From: Bifidobacterium scardovii JCM 12489 = DSM 13734
GTDB taxonomy: Bacteria; Actinomycetota; Actinomycetes; Actinomycetales; Bifidobacteriaceae
Direction: 5' to 3'
Assembly: GCF_001042635.1 (NCBI RefSeq)
Contig: NZ_AP012331.1
Coordinates: 2,418,001 to 2,482,000 of the forward strand
Length of the DNA: 64,000 nt
Shown here one piece after another: positions 42,801 through 52,400 of this stretch (the first letter of the stretch is position 1; every line of letters begins with the position of its first letter). The notes below the pieces were generated by a model. It did not search any database, was not told the DNA's origin, and saw only the letters and a list, made by a program, of their open reading frames with translations. A program made the translations under genes and the position numbers.

Positions 42801-45800
42801 GCCTGCCTCGTTTCGAACACGGTGTCGACCTGGCCCGCGCAGGCGGGGCAGGATTCCTTCAAACGGCACGCCTCGACGTGACTGGGCTGGGGATGGGCGA
42901 TCAGCCGGCGCGACCGGCTGGCCGCCGCCGCGTAGAACACCCGGCTGATCATCGTCAGCGCCCATACCGCCTGCGTGCCCCGCAGCTCCAGGAAGCGGCG
43001 CCACACGCTCTCGCGCACGCCGCGCGGCGGCCGCTCGTCCAACTCGGGAATGTCGGTGAGCTTGGCGGGATCCTTGTAGTAGTAACGCGCCGCGAACGCC
43101 CCGTCATTCAACGATCCGCCCGCGAACAACGGCGGCTGGTAGAGGCTTTCCGCACCACGGCTTTGCGCCGGGGCCGCGTTATGCCCGACGTGGAACAGCG
43201 CGCTCTGCGCGATCCGAGGCATGATCGACAGCGCTGTGGCCCCGCGCTCCCCGCCTTCGGGGAAGGCGAGACCCAACTGATAGCAGACCAGCTGCAGATC
43301 GTTGAACACCGCTTTGACGGACGGCACCTGCCCGGTCTTGTAGTCGATCAGACGGATGCGCTCGCCGCCGTCGGCCATGGTCCGGTGCTCGACCCGGTCC
43401 ATACGTCCGGTAAGCCGCACGGCGAGGCGCTCATGCATCGCGTCCGGCCATCCTCCGACCAATGTTCCCATGATCGAGACCAGCTCGCTTCTGTCGATCG
43501 GTTCCACACCGTCGACGGCATTGTAGGCCTCGAGGATGTCGTCCACCGTGAACAGGGCGCTGAACGAGCGCTCGCACTCCGCCGAATCCAACGTGCCGAT
43601 GGTGAAGTTGTTCACGTTGCCGGTGGGATAGTCGCCGTCGTTCGACCGCACGAAATACATGGCGATGTTGCCGAGCACGTCCTCGGCGGTCGCATCCTGC
43701 CTGGCGACGGCATAGCGGTCAGCCGGGTCGGCGATGCCGGACGGGTCGGCCCGCAGGTCGCGGTAGATCTCCATCATGCGCGAGCGGATGGCCTCGGCGC
43801 GTTCGCTCTCCGTCCCCTCGCCGCCCGGCAGGTCGAGGCCCTCCTCGCTGGCCCGCTGCGCGACCGTATGGATCAGCGTGCCGAACGTCATGGCCACGCT
43901 GCCCGCGCTTGGCCCGGAGAACTGGTTCTCCATCAGCCAGCACACCGGGCACGCCCAGATGCGGTCCACCGCGGACGGGGACAAGGTTATGGGCCGTTCC
44001 ATGGATCGGGATACGAGTTGATCCGCAGCCGCGGACCGTTCCGCAGCCTCCGATACGGGTATGGCCCGCTCCCCGTTCCCGTCTGCCGTTCCGGTTTCAG
44101 CGCCGGCGTCCGCGGATCCGTCTCCGACCGGATTGGCGAACGGCCAGTTCCGCGGATCGGCAGTCTCGATCCCGTGTCCCGCCAATAGGCGCAGCGCATC
44201 GGCGGCATCCCGCGAGGCAGGGGAGCCCGCCGGTTCACGGGCCAGCGTCACCCTGGCAACGGCGACCAGGCCGCGCGGCGTGCCGTCCAGACCGCAGAAC
44301 CGATCCGACTGCCCGACCTCCGCATAATCGCGTCTTGCAGGGTCGGCGTGCGCCGCACGATCAAACCATTCGGGCAGATAGCCGTACAGAAAATCCGACG
44401 GCGTCAGATCATCGTTATAGACCGCGCTCACCGTGATCCGTTCCTCGGCGCGCGTGAACGCGACCAGCAGGCTCTTCTGCTCGGCGGACAACACGGATTC
44501 CAGGCGCGGGTCGCCGTCCACGCCCATGTCCTCGGCAAGCACCCCGTACAGCATGACGTCGGCAAGATCCTCGCCGCCGAACATCGTGTTGCGCGCCGCA
44601 AGGTTCGGCCATACGCCCTGCTGCAATGCCGGCAGCCATACCAAAGGCCAGTGCCGCCCGGCCGCGCCGGCCGGCGTGGTCAGCGTGACGGCCTGATCGA
44701 TGGGAGCGACCTTGGCGAGGGAATCGGCTTCGATGCGCATGGACCGTATCTGTTCGAAAAAGCCCGAAAGATCATCGGCGCTCGCCGAGCCCGAGGCATA
44801 ATCGAACAGCCGCATCGCCGTATCCAGCCGATCGTTGGCGGCCTGGCCGGATTCGGTGTTGTTCAGCGCTTCGCGCTGCCAGCGCGAAGCCACCTTGCAG
44901 GAGTCCCAGGCCAGCCACAACGCATACTGCGGCTCACGCGACGGCAGTTCCGGCAGTCCCCGGGCAATGGACCGAACCAGATCCCACAGATGGGCGAATG
45001 CCTGGGCATGCGGATCCGGCCCGCAGACCGCCTGTATGGCGGCGAGCACCGCGTCCGCGTCATCGAATTCAAGCATCAGATACAGTGCATCGATGCCGAA
45101 CCGCACATCGTCGCCGCCACGGGCGTCCGGGGCGACCAGACTGTCATCGGTGACGACCGCGGCCGCATCGCGTGCCGCGATCACCGGCCCACGCAGCCTG
45201 TCCCACGCCTGCGTCAGATGCAGCAACGCCGCGGACGGCTCGTCGTCCCGCTCACCCATCACGCCCGACAACGCCCCGAGCGCGTTCATCGCGGCTTCGA
45301 CGGAGGCGATGCGCGCCGGACGCCCCTCATGGTCACTGCCGGAACCGACGCTGATCAGCGGGCATCCCATCACCGCAGAGACGCGCGACCGCACGAACGC
45401 CGACATGCCGCCCAGACTCATCGGCAAGGAGGCCAGTCCCCGCTCATGCGCCTGATTGCGCAGCCGGGCCAGTTCCAGCAGCGCGAACAGGCCCTGCACG
45501 AACGGTTCGTCGCGCAACGGCCTGGTGACCGACGAATACCGTACCGGCACGCCGTCGCGGCGCAGGCGTTCGCCGAATTGGCGGACGGTCGCATTGTCGT
45601 GGGCGATGACGGCGAGATCGTTCCAGGCGCGCCCGTCCATCAGATGCGCGCGCTTGATGCGCCAGACCACGTCATCCAGCTCCTCCGAGGGAGAGCGGTA
45701 CAGCCCCGTATGCACGCTGCCGTCACACATACGCGGGTCGTCCGCCCCGAACGGCGCGATGGGCAGGCTGCCGGGCAACGGCCGGATCTTGCCCGGGCGA

Positions 45801-47248
45801 TCCGGCAACGCCGTATCATCGTCCTGCAGGGAACGGATCGACAAGGAAATGCGGGCGGCCACCACATCCCGGTAGCAGTGCCGTTCCGGTTCCGGCGGCG
45901 CGGTCCCGGCCGAACCGTCTCCGCCATGGATTCCAGCTAGTGCGCCCTCATCGGTCACGGTCATGGCTTCGCCATGCTCGGCCGCGTGCGAGGATTCGAT
46001 CCGCAGCAGCCTCGCGCCGAGCCGATTCCGCGCCTGCGCGAACAGATACTCCGGGTACGAGCCTCGGAACGACTGCACGGATTCGTCGGGGTTGCCGACC
46101 AGCACCAGCCGTACGCCACGTTCCTGCAGCGCGGCGAGGAAGGAGAATCCGGCAAGCGTCAGATCCTGCACGTCATCGACCACCACCAGCTGCGGCAGCC
46201 TGCCGGGTTCCGCCTCATGCGCGGCCTGCTCGCCGCCAACCAGCAGTTGCGAGGAATCCAGGCGATACTCGTGCGGATAGGCGTCGCTGATCGCCTGCGC
46301 ATATTCACGGCGCAGCGCGAAGGCAAGCCTCCATTGCACATGCAGCCGTTCGGTGTGCGGCGTCCACGCGCTGAGTTTGGCCAGCAGCCGGGGTTCGTCG
46401 CCGGGCATGACGCCCAATTCGTTCATGCGCGCGATCATATCGCGCAGCTGCATGACGAAGGCGTCGTTGATGCCGCGCGAGAACATGGCCGAGGAATTTC
46501 CCCGCTTGGCGTCCCCGGAGGCCTCGCCCGCATCGGAGGCATCCGCCGGGGTATGGTCGGGATTCCCGGCCGTCCGCGATTCATGCGGCGCCGTCGGCGA
46601 TGCCGCACCGCGGTCGGCCCCGTCCGCGGCAATGACGCCGGCCCAATCCTCAGCCGCGAAGTATTCGCGCAGCAGCCCGCAGGTCTGGCAGGGGTCGCCC
46701 GATTGCGCATGCCGCACATGAGCGGCGGTCACCCGGCGCAACAGCGCATCCTGCTCGGCGCCATTGAGCAATTTCGGGGCCGGCAGACCGCGACGGGTCC
46801 TCACGTCGGTGATCAGCCGGAATGCGATCGCGGACAGCGTGGTGACCGGACGGGCCTGCGAGGTGAAGCCCACGCGCCGGATGACCTCGTTGCCGATCCG
46901 GTCCGCGCTTTGGCGTCCCGACACCGCCATCACCGCACCGTCATCGCCGAATACGCGCAGGGCCCCCAGCAGCAGGTCGGTCGCGAACGCCGTCTTGCCC
47001 GAGCACGGCGCCCCGGCCACCAGCAGGGCTTCCGCGCGTTTCCTCACTCTGGAGCGAGAGCGGTCATCCCGTACGGTCCGTCCGTCATGGGAACCGTACG
47101 AGGGGTTGTCTGCGCAGACCAATCCGGCCAGCAGCCCATCGATCGTCACGCCGTCGCGTCGATCGTGCATGAGGCCATGCTTGCGCAAGGAGCCCCGCGG
47201 CACCTCGTCGTACAGCCTGTAGCCTGCGTCATGCATATTCCCGGTCAT
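42797..47248 (-). CDS. adnA: UvrD-like helicase with RecB-type nuclease and possible Fe-S cysteines (AdnA-like subunit)
   Basis: A 1483-residue protein. Walker A LLVAGAPCSGKTA lies near residue 80 and Walker B LVVVDDVQDL near 356, with a non-canonical DDVQD in place of DExx. A nuclease domain has GTLIHTVAQ near 1124, GRMDRVEHR and IRLIDYKTG near 1300, and LQLVCYQLGL. Cysteines frame the nuclease: WACPVCWLMENQ near 1099 and KESCPACAGQ at the C-terminus, the layout of an AddB-type [4Fe-4S] nuclease. Next gene is its AdnB-like partner, overlapping by ATGA, so both are made together. The start is uncertain: ATG at 47248 has GAGGG only one base away, and ATG at 47236 is an alternative. It is larger than mycobacterial AdnA. 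Confidence 0.82.
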   Translation of the reverse strand: MTGNMHDAGYRLYDEVPRGSLRKHGLMHDRRDGVTIDGLLAGLVCADNPSYGSHDGRTVRDDRSRSRVRKRAEALLVAGAPCSGKTAFATDLLLGALRVFGDDGAVMAVSGRQSADRIGNEVIRRVGFTSQARPVTTLSAIAFRLITDVRTRRGLPAPKLLNGAEQDALLRRVTAAHVRHAQSGDPCQTCGLLREYFAAEDWAGVIAADGADRGAASPTAPHESRTAGNPDHTPADASDAGEASGDAKRGNSSAMFSRGINDAFVMQLRDMIARMNELGVMPGDEPRLLAKLSAWTPHTERLHVQWRLAFALRREYAQAISDAYPHEYRLDSSQLLVGGEQAAHEAEPGRLPQLVVVDDVQDLTLAGFSFLAALQERGVRLVLVGNPDESVQSFRGSYPEYLFAQARNRLGARLLRIESSHAAEHGEAMTVTDEGALAGIHGGDGSAGTAPPEPERHCYRDVVAARISLSIRSLQDDDTALPDRPGKIRPLPGSLPIAPFGADDPRMCDGSVHTGLYRSPSEELDDVVWRIKRAHLMDGRAWNDLAVIAHDNATVRQFGERLRRDGVPVRYSSVTRPLRDEPFVQGLFALLELARLRNQAHERGLASLPMSLGGMSAFVRSRVSAVMGCPLISVGSGSDHEGRPARIASVEAAMNALGALSGVMGERDDEPSAALLHLTQAWDRLRGPVIAARDAAAVVTDDSLVAPDARGGDDVRFGIDALYLMLEFDDADAVLAAIQAVCGPDPHAQAFAHLWDLVRSIARGLPELPSREPQYALWLAWDSCKVASRWQREALNNTESGQAANDRLDTAMRLFDYASGSASADDLSGFFEQIRSMRIEADSLAKVAPIDQAVTLTTPAGAAGRHWPLVWLPALQQGVWPNLAARNTMFGGEDLADVMLYGVLAEDMGVDGDPRLESVLSAEQKSLLVAFTRAEERITVSAVYNDDLTPSDFLYGYLPEWFDRAAHADPARRDYAEVGQSDRFCGLDGTPRGLVAVARVTLAREPAGSPASRDAADALRLLAGHGIETADPRNWPFANPVGDGSADAGAETGTADGNGERAIPVSEAAERSAAADQLVSRSMERPITLSPSAVDRIWACPVCWLMENQFSGPSAGSVAMTFGTLIHTVAQRASEEGLDLPGGEGTESERAEAIRSRMMEIYRDLRADPSGIADPADRYAVARQDATAEDVLGNIAMYFVRSNDGDYPTGNVNNFTIGTLDSAECERSFSALFTVDDILEAYNAVDGVEPIDRSELVSIMGTLVGGWPDAMHERLAVRLTGRMDRVEHRTMADGGERIRLIDYKTGQVPSVKAVFNDLQLVCYQLGLAFPEGGERGATALSIMPRIAQSALFHVGHNAAPAQSRGAESLYQPPLFAGGSLNDGAFAARYYYKDPAKLTDIPELDERPPRGVRESVWRRFLELRGTQAVWALTMISRVFYAAAASRSRRLIAHPQPSHVEACRLKESCPACAGQVDTVFETRQA

Positions 47249-47399
47249 GCCCTCAGACTAAATGCCGCCCTGCCCCGCTCCGCGCAAACCGTTCGCCCGC
47301 ATGCCCGCCTTCGGCGCGTCATCGGCACACGCGCTTCCCGAGGATCCCGATGCGGCGTCTTGCTCATGATTCAGCGGCACGACACGCCCAAAAAAACAT

Positions 47400-47523
47400 C
47401 GAAAATCGGAGTTGTCGGTGCGCGCATTCGGCATGCACGGTTCAAGAGGAATCCGTTTCCTTGATTTTCCGGCATTGTCGTTGTCGAGGTTTCCGGCCCA
47501 TGCACCGACAACTCGGGTTTTCG
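47400..47523. repeat. short element with GAGTTGTCGGTGC inverted ends, copy 2
   Basis: Arms 47400-47421 and 47502-47523 pair at 21 of 22 positions (one G-T wobble), ending in CGAAAA / TTTTCG outside and GAGTTGTCGGTGC / GCACCGACAACTC inside. The 13-bp core is identical to copy 1 at 24619. It lies in the 492-bp divergent gap (47249-47740) between adnA and the kinase gene; the rest of that gap holds no gene. Confidence 0.7.
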
Positions 47524-47740
47524 TGACAGTCATGTCGCCCATCGGCGTTCGCCGGAAGCGTCAACCGGCGTTTCCTCCGTCGCGACGCTCCGATGCGCAC
47601 CGCCATATACCGCGGGTAGCATCACCGGCTGACGATTCCCCATGACCGCGGCATCGGCGCCCACGGTCACGGTCCGGCCACCCGGAGCGACGGTAGAGTG
47701 ATGGGCACGCCGCCGATGTTGCCGACCGAAACGAGGTGAA

Positions 47741-49366
47741 ATGATGACCAGCAACGCTATGCCGCCGCGGCTGCCGGGCTACGATTTCAAACGCCGGATC
47801 GGTTCGGGAGCGACATCCATCGTGTATCTGTACCGTCAGAGGATGCCCGATCGCGACGTCGCCGTCAAGGTGTCGCGGACCGTGCTCGACCCGTATGCGG
47901 CGGCGCGATACCGCATCGAGGCCGAATGCCTGGCCCGGCTCTCCTCGCATCCGGCCATCCTGCCCATCCATGCCGTCGGCGTCACCGATGACGGTCATGG
48001 GTATCTGGTGCTCGGCTACGCCCCGTTCGGCTCGTATCGGGAACGGTGCCGGCGCCGCCCGCTGAGCGCCGATCAGACCCTCGACCTGGGCGTCGTGCTG
48101 GCCGGAGCGCTGTACGCCGCGCATCGGGTAGGGATCGTGCACCGCGATGTCAAGCCGTCGAACGTGCTGATCGATGTGCAGGGTGCGCCGGTCCTCGCGG
48201 ACTTCGGCATCGCCGCCAGTATGTACCGGTCCGACCATGCCACCGGGCACTCGGCGCCATGGGCCGCGCCGGAGGTGCTTGAAGGCCGGAGCGGCGGCAC
48301 GGATGCATCCGACGTGTATTCGTTGGGCGCCACATTGTTCGGCGTGCTGACGGGATCGCCGCCGCCCCGCCCCATCTCCGGCCCGCAAGGCGACCCGGGC
48401 GGAGCCATCGCCCATGCGAGCCGTCCGCGGCTCGACCTCCCGGATGTTTCGCACGACGCCGGGGACGTGCTGCGCACCGCCTTGTCATGGCATCCGGACG
48501 ACCGGTACGGTTCGGCGTTGGAATTCGCCCGGGCCATGCAGCATGCGCAGCACCGGCATGGTGGCCACGTCACGCCATTCATGGCATCGGGCGTCTCACC
48601 GTACCCGTCCGGGCTGTCCGATGAGCATGGGGGCCGATCCGCCGCCGGGCACGGCGGATCAGTCCTGATCGCCCCGACACAAGGACCGCCGAAAGCCGCC
48701 GCTTCCGGCGACTGGACCCGAGCGAGCCATGAGTTCCCTGGGGAAGGCCGGCCTCCGGACTTCACGCATAAGGCGATTCCGCCCCAGTCCGAGCCCGGGC
48801 CCGTGGGGGCCGGCCCGTACCCGGCCGGTTCCCCCGACTCGCCAGGCGCGATGGCGCCGGCACGGGCGCAGGTTCCGATCAGGCGTGCCGGCACGGGCCT
48901 GTCCGGCAGCGCAACGGCATCGACGATCGCCGGCACGGCGCCTCTCGTGACGGCCGCGGTCGCATTGGCGGCCGCACTGACCGCCGGCATGCCGGCGACG
49001 ATCATATCCGGCACGGCACCGGCCATCGCGCCGGAAACGATCAGCGCCGGCGCGGCGCAGGACGATCCGCGCACCGGCGAGGATGCCGGATATGTGCCAT
49101 CCGTCGAACGACTGAACGGCGTGTATCAGGGCAATACCGTCACGTTCACCTGGATCAATCCCGAACCGCGGGAAGGCGATCTGTACGCATGGGCGCCGAT
49201 CGACGGCGGCACGGCGCAGCCGCAGGCGAATGCCGGCATCGTCGCAGACCGATCGGTCGTGCTCCATGACGTCACCGATACGCGGACGTGCATTCAGGTG
49301 AGCATCGTGCGCAGCGATCGTCGCATGTCCGCGAAACCGGCCGCCGTCTGCGCGGACCAGCCATAG
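47741..49366 (+). CDS. pkb2: membrane Ser/Thr protein kinase (Pkb2-like) of the kinase-FN3-MoxR-DUF58-transglutaminase cluster
   Basis: A 541-residue protein. The Hanks-type kinase domain (about residues 15-270) has every key motif: GSGATSIV (P-loop), AVKV (Lys), HRDVKPSN (catalytic Asp), ADFGIA (DFG) and APEVLEG (APE). A Pro/Gly-rich linker (about 280-390) leads to one membrane segment at about 395-418 (VTAAVALAAALTAGM). An outer domain of about 110 residues then contains FTWINPEPREGDLYAW, an FN3-like strand pattern, and two cysteines near the end. No PASTA repeats. GAGGTGAA precedes the start, ATG at 47741 or 47744. The FN3 protein gene starts 35 bp later; kinases in this bifidobacterial cluster are known as Pkb2. 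Substrates are not known from sequence. Confidence 0.88.
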   Translation: MMTSNAMPPRLPGYDFKRRIGSGATSIVYLYRQRMPDRDVAVKVSRTVLDPYAAARYRIEAECLARLSSHPAILPIHAVGVTDDGHGYLVLGYAPFGSYRERCRRRPLSADQTLDLGVVLAGALYAAHRVGIVHRDVKPSNVLIDVQGAPVLADFGIAASMYRSDHATGHSAPWAAPEVLEGRSGGTDASDVYSLGATLFGVLTGSPPPRPISGPQGDPGGAIAHASRPRLDLPDVSHDAGDVLRTALSWHPDDRYGSALEFARAMQHAQHRHGGHVTPFMASGVSPYPSGLSDEHGGRSAAGHGGSVLIAPTQGPPKAAASGDWTRASHEFPGEGRPPDFTHKAIPPQSEPGPVGAGPYPAGSPDSPGAMAPARAQVPIRRAGTGLSGSATASTIAGTAPLVTAAVALAAALTAGMPATIISGTAPAIAPETISAGAAQDDPRTGEDAGYVPSVERLNGVYQGNTVTFTWINPEPREGDLYAWAPIDGGTAQPQANAGIVADRSVVLHDVTDTRTCIQVSIVRSDRRMSAKPAAVCADQP

Positions 49367-49401
49367 CCTCTGCGGGAGACGCAATCGGAAAGGAACTCAT
49401 C

Positions 49402-52400
49402 ATGGCAGACAAGGCACCTCATCATGATCGCCGGTGGATGGCGCCCCTGGCCGCATTGATGGCGCTGGCGGTCATCGCCATCGGCGCGGTCTGGGCCGAT
49501 TCGGTGACCCGCCAGCAAGTGAGCCTCGACGACGGCACGGTGTGGGTCACGTCGTCGGAGCATCGCAAGGCCGCACGATTCAACGTCGCGCTGGGAGAAG
49601 CGGATGCGGCCGTCTCCGCATCGGCGACCAGATTCGACGTCGCGCAGCACGGCAACGACATGATACTCGACGAGGGCTCGAGCGTGAGCAGCGTCGCGGC
49701 GTCCACGCTCGGCACGGGTCCGAAGGCCGCCACGGACGGCAGCACGGCGGCGATGATCGGCGGCGCCACGACGGCCCTGTGCAGCAGGGCCACCGGCAAA
49801 GTGTGGATCGGCCAAGCCGATACGCTCGACGCGATGACGCCGTCCTCCGACCCCAAGATGACTCTTGGTTCGGGAGGCATGATCGCGGTCGATGATCACG
49901 GAACGGTCTACGGGTACAGGCCGCGTGACGGCATGATACTGGTGGCGGAGGGCCCGGCTTCGTCGAAGGCACGCCGATATGGCTCGCTCAGCGACGGCCG
50001 GAGGCTCGACGTCGATGATTTCACGGTGATCGCAGGCATTCCCGTCGTGGTCGCGCGGGGCACGATCCGTTGGAACACCGGCAGCGCAAGCACCGGCGCG
50101 AAGGGCCGCCTGCGGCTGCAGGCGCCGCCCTACGATGGCGAGCAACGGCAATGGGTGGCGGCGGCAGGCCAAGGCGCCCTTTACCTGGCGGATCTGGTCG
50201 ATGGCGTGCAGCGGACGAGGACGCTGCCCAGCGGAGGCACCGGGAACGCAGCCAAACCCGTATCCGTCGGCGGATGCGTATATGCGGCGTGGAGCCAGCG
50301 GGCGCGCAACCACGCGCGCGTCTGCACGCCGAATGGCTCGGGGAACGGCTCAGGGAATAGTTTGGAGACGGATGACGATCCGGCCGTATTCGACACGCTG
50401 GAGGAGATCGGCGAGACCTCCGATCTGGTGTTCCGCACCAATCACCGGCTGGTGCTGCTCAACGACGCGGTGACCGGCGACATATGGAATCCCGACGAAA
50501 GCACCGGTCTGATCCGCATCCAGTGGAACACGGTCCGCGTCGATCAGCCCATCGGTCAGCCCCAGGATGGCGGGATGACCGGCGATCGCCATGAGTTTTC
50601 AGCTTCCTGCTCCGCCGAATCGGGTGAAATCCGCGCCGAGGACGACGCTTTCGGCGCGCGGGCCGGGAGCATGCGCATCCTCGACGTGCTGCGCAACGAC
50701 GAGCAGACCGACTGCTCGGTGCTGCGGATCATCGGCACGGGGGCACCGGTCGGAGCGGACATCTCCGTATCGCCCGTTTACGGCGGCCGCTACCTGCAGT
50801 TGGACGCCACGCGTGCCGCCGTGGGCGAGGCGTCGGTGTCATACGACATCGGCGACGGACGCGGGCAGACCTCGACCGCCACCGTCACGATCACGCTGGT
50901 GGGCCCCTCATCCAACGCCGAACCGGCGCAGACCGATCTGCCCACGGAATACGAAGTCGAGCAGGGATCGGTCCATACGTCGAATGCGCTCGGCGGTTTC
51001 GCCGATCCGGACGGGGACCCGCTTACCCTGGTAGCGGCACGGGCGACCAACAGCGATCAGGTGGCCGTTTCGACGCGCGCCGACGGGCAGCTTACCTTCG
51101 ATGCGGCCGCCGCGACCTCCGGCCGCATCAGCGTGGAGGTCACCGTATCCGACGGACAGGCCACGGGCACCGGCATGGTGTATTTCTCCATTCGCCCGGC
51201 GAACACGCTTGCCGCCTATGTCGACGCGGTCGTCGGGCAGACCTCGCCGGGCACGCGTACCACCGTCGATCTGAAGCCCTATGTGCACGGCACGTCCGCC
51301 CAATCGGTACGCCTGTCCGCCGTGGACGCGCCGGATGGCGCGCATGTCACGGCGCATGCCTCGGATCTGTCGTTCTCCTTCCTGTCCACCGAGCCGGGCA
51401 CCTATTATGTGCCGTTCACGGTCATGCAGGGATCGGTGCCCGCGCACGGCCTGGCCCGTATCGAAGTGCAGCCGGTAACCGGCGAAAGCGCCCGCCCGGT
51501 CGCCGCCAACGACATCGCGATGCTTGGCCCCGATCGCACGGCCATCGTCGAACCGCTGACCAATGACGTGGATCCCATGGGCGGGGTGCTGTCGGTCACC
51601 GCGGTGTCGTCCGACCACGAGCAGGGCATCGTCGGCGGTCTGGTCAGCAACAAACGCGTATATCTGGTCGCGCGCCGCATCCCGATCCGGACGGTGTCGA
51701 TCACCTATACGGTGGCGAATGCGGCCGGCGCGTCTCAGGGCACCATCGTGCTGCATCCGCCGGCGCCGATGGCCGACGAGACCGCACCGCGCGCCCCCGA
51801 CATCGACATGCGGGTGCGCACAGGCGGCATCGTCTCGGTGGATGCGCTCGACCACGTCTCCTTCACCGGTCGCTCGGCGGTATCGCTGTCCCCCGACCTG
51901 CAATATGACCGGGATGCGTTTAAGGGGCTCGTTTTCGTCTCGGGCAGCCTGATCCGCTACCAGGCGTCATCCGATCCCGGCGAATACCGGGTGACGTACA
52001 CGGTTACGGATAGCTCGGGCAACGCCTCGTCAGGCACGCTTGCCATCACCGTGCACGAGCGGGACGCCGGCCGCAAGGCGGCGCCGACGCCGCTCCCCGT
52101 CGAAGCGCAGGTGGCCGCCGGGCGACGGGTGCGCATCCCCATCGAGTTGTCCGGCATCGACGTGGACGGTGATGACGTCATATTGCTTGGATTGGGCAAC
52201 CGCGCGCCCGCGATGGGGCGCATCACCGAAGTCGGCTCGGATTCCATGCTGTACGAGGCGTATGCGGACTCGTCTGGCACCGACACGTTCACCTATGCCG
52301 TGGAGGATTGGACCGGCCAGCGAGCGCAGGGGGACATCCGCGTCGGCATCTTCCGCGATGCGCAGGCCGCCGGGGTCGTGGCGCGGGATGATGAGGTCAC

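Noticed and set aside
40140..47464. Long plus-strand open frames antisense to the adnA-adnB pair
   Set aside because: Low-information Arg/His/Gly-rich translations opposite clear helicase and nuclease motifs.
47400..47523. Considered as terminator of the adnA-side transcript
   Set aside because: The neighbouring genes diverge from this gap, so no transcript is expected to end there. A related element occurs in another context at 24619.
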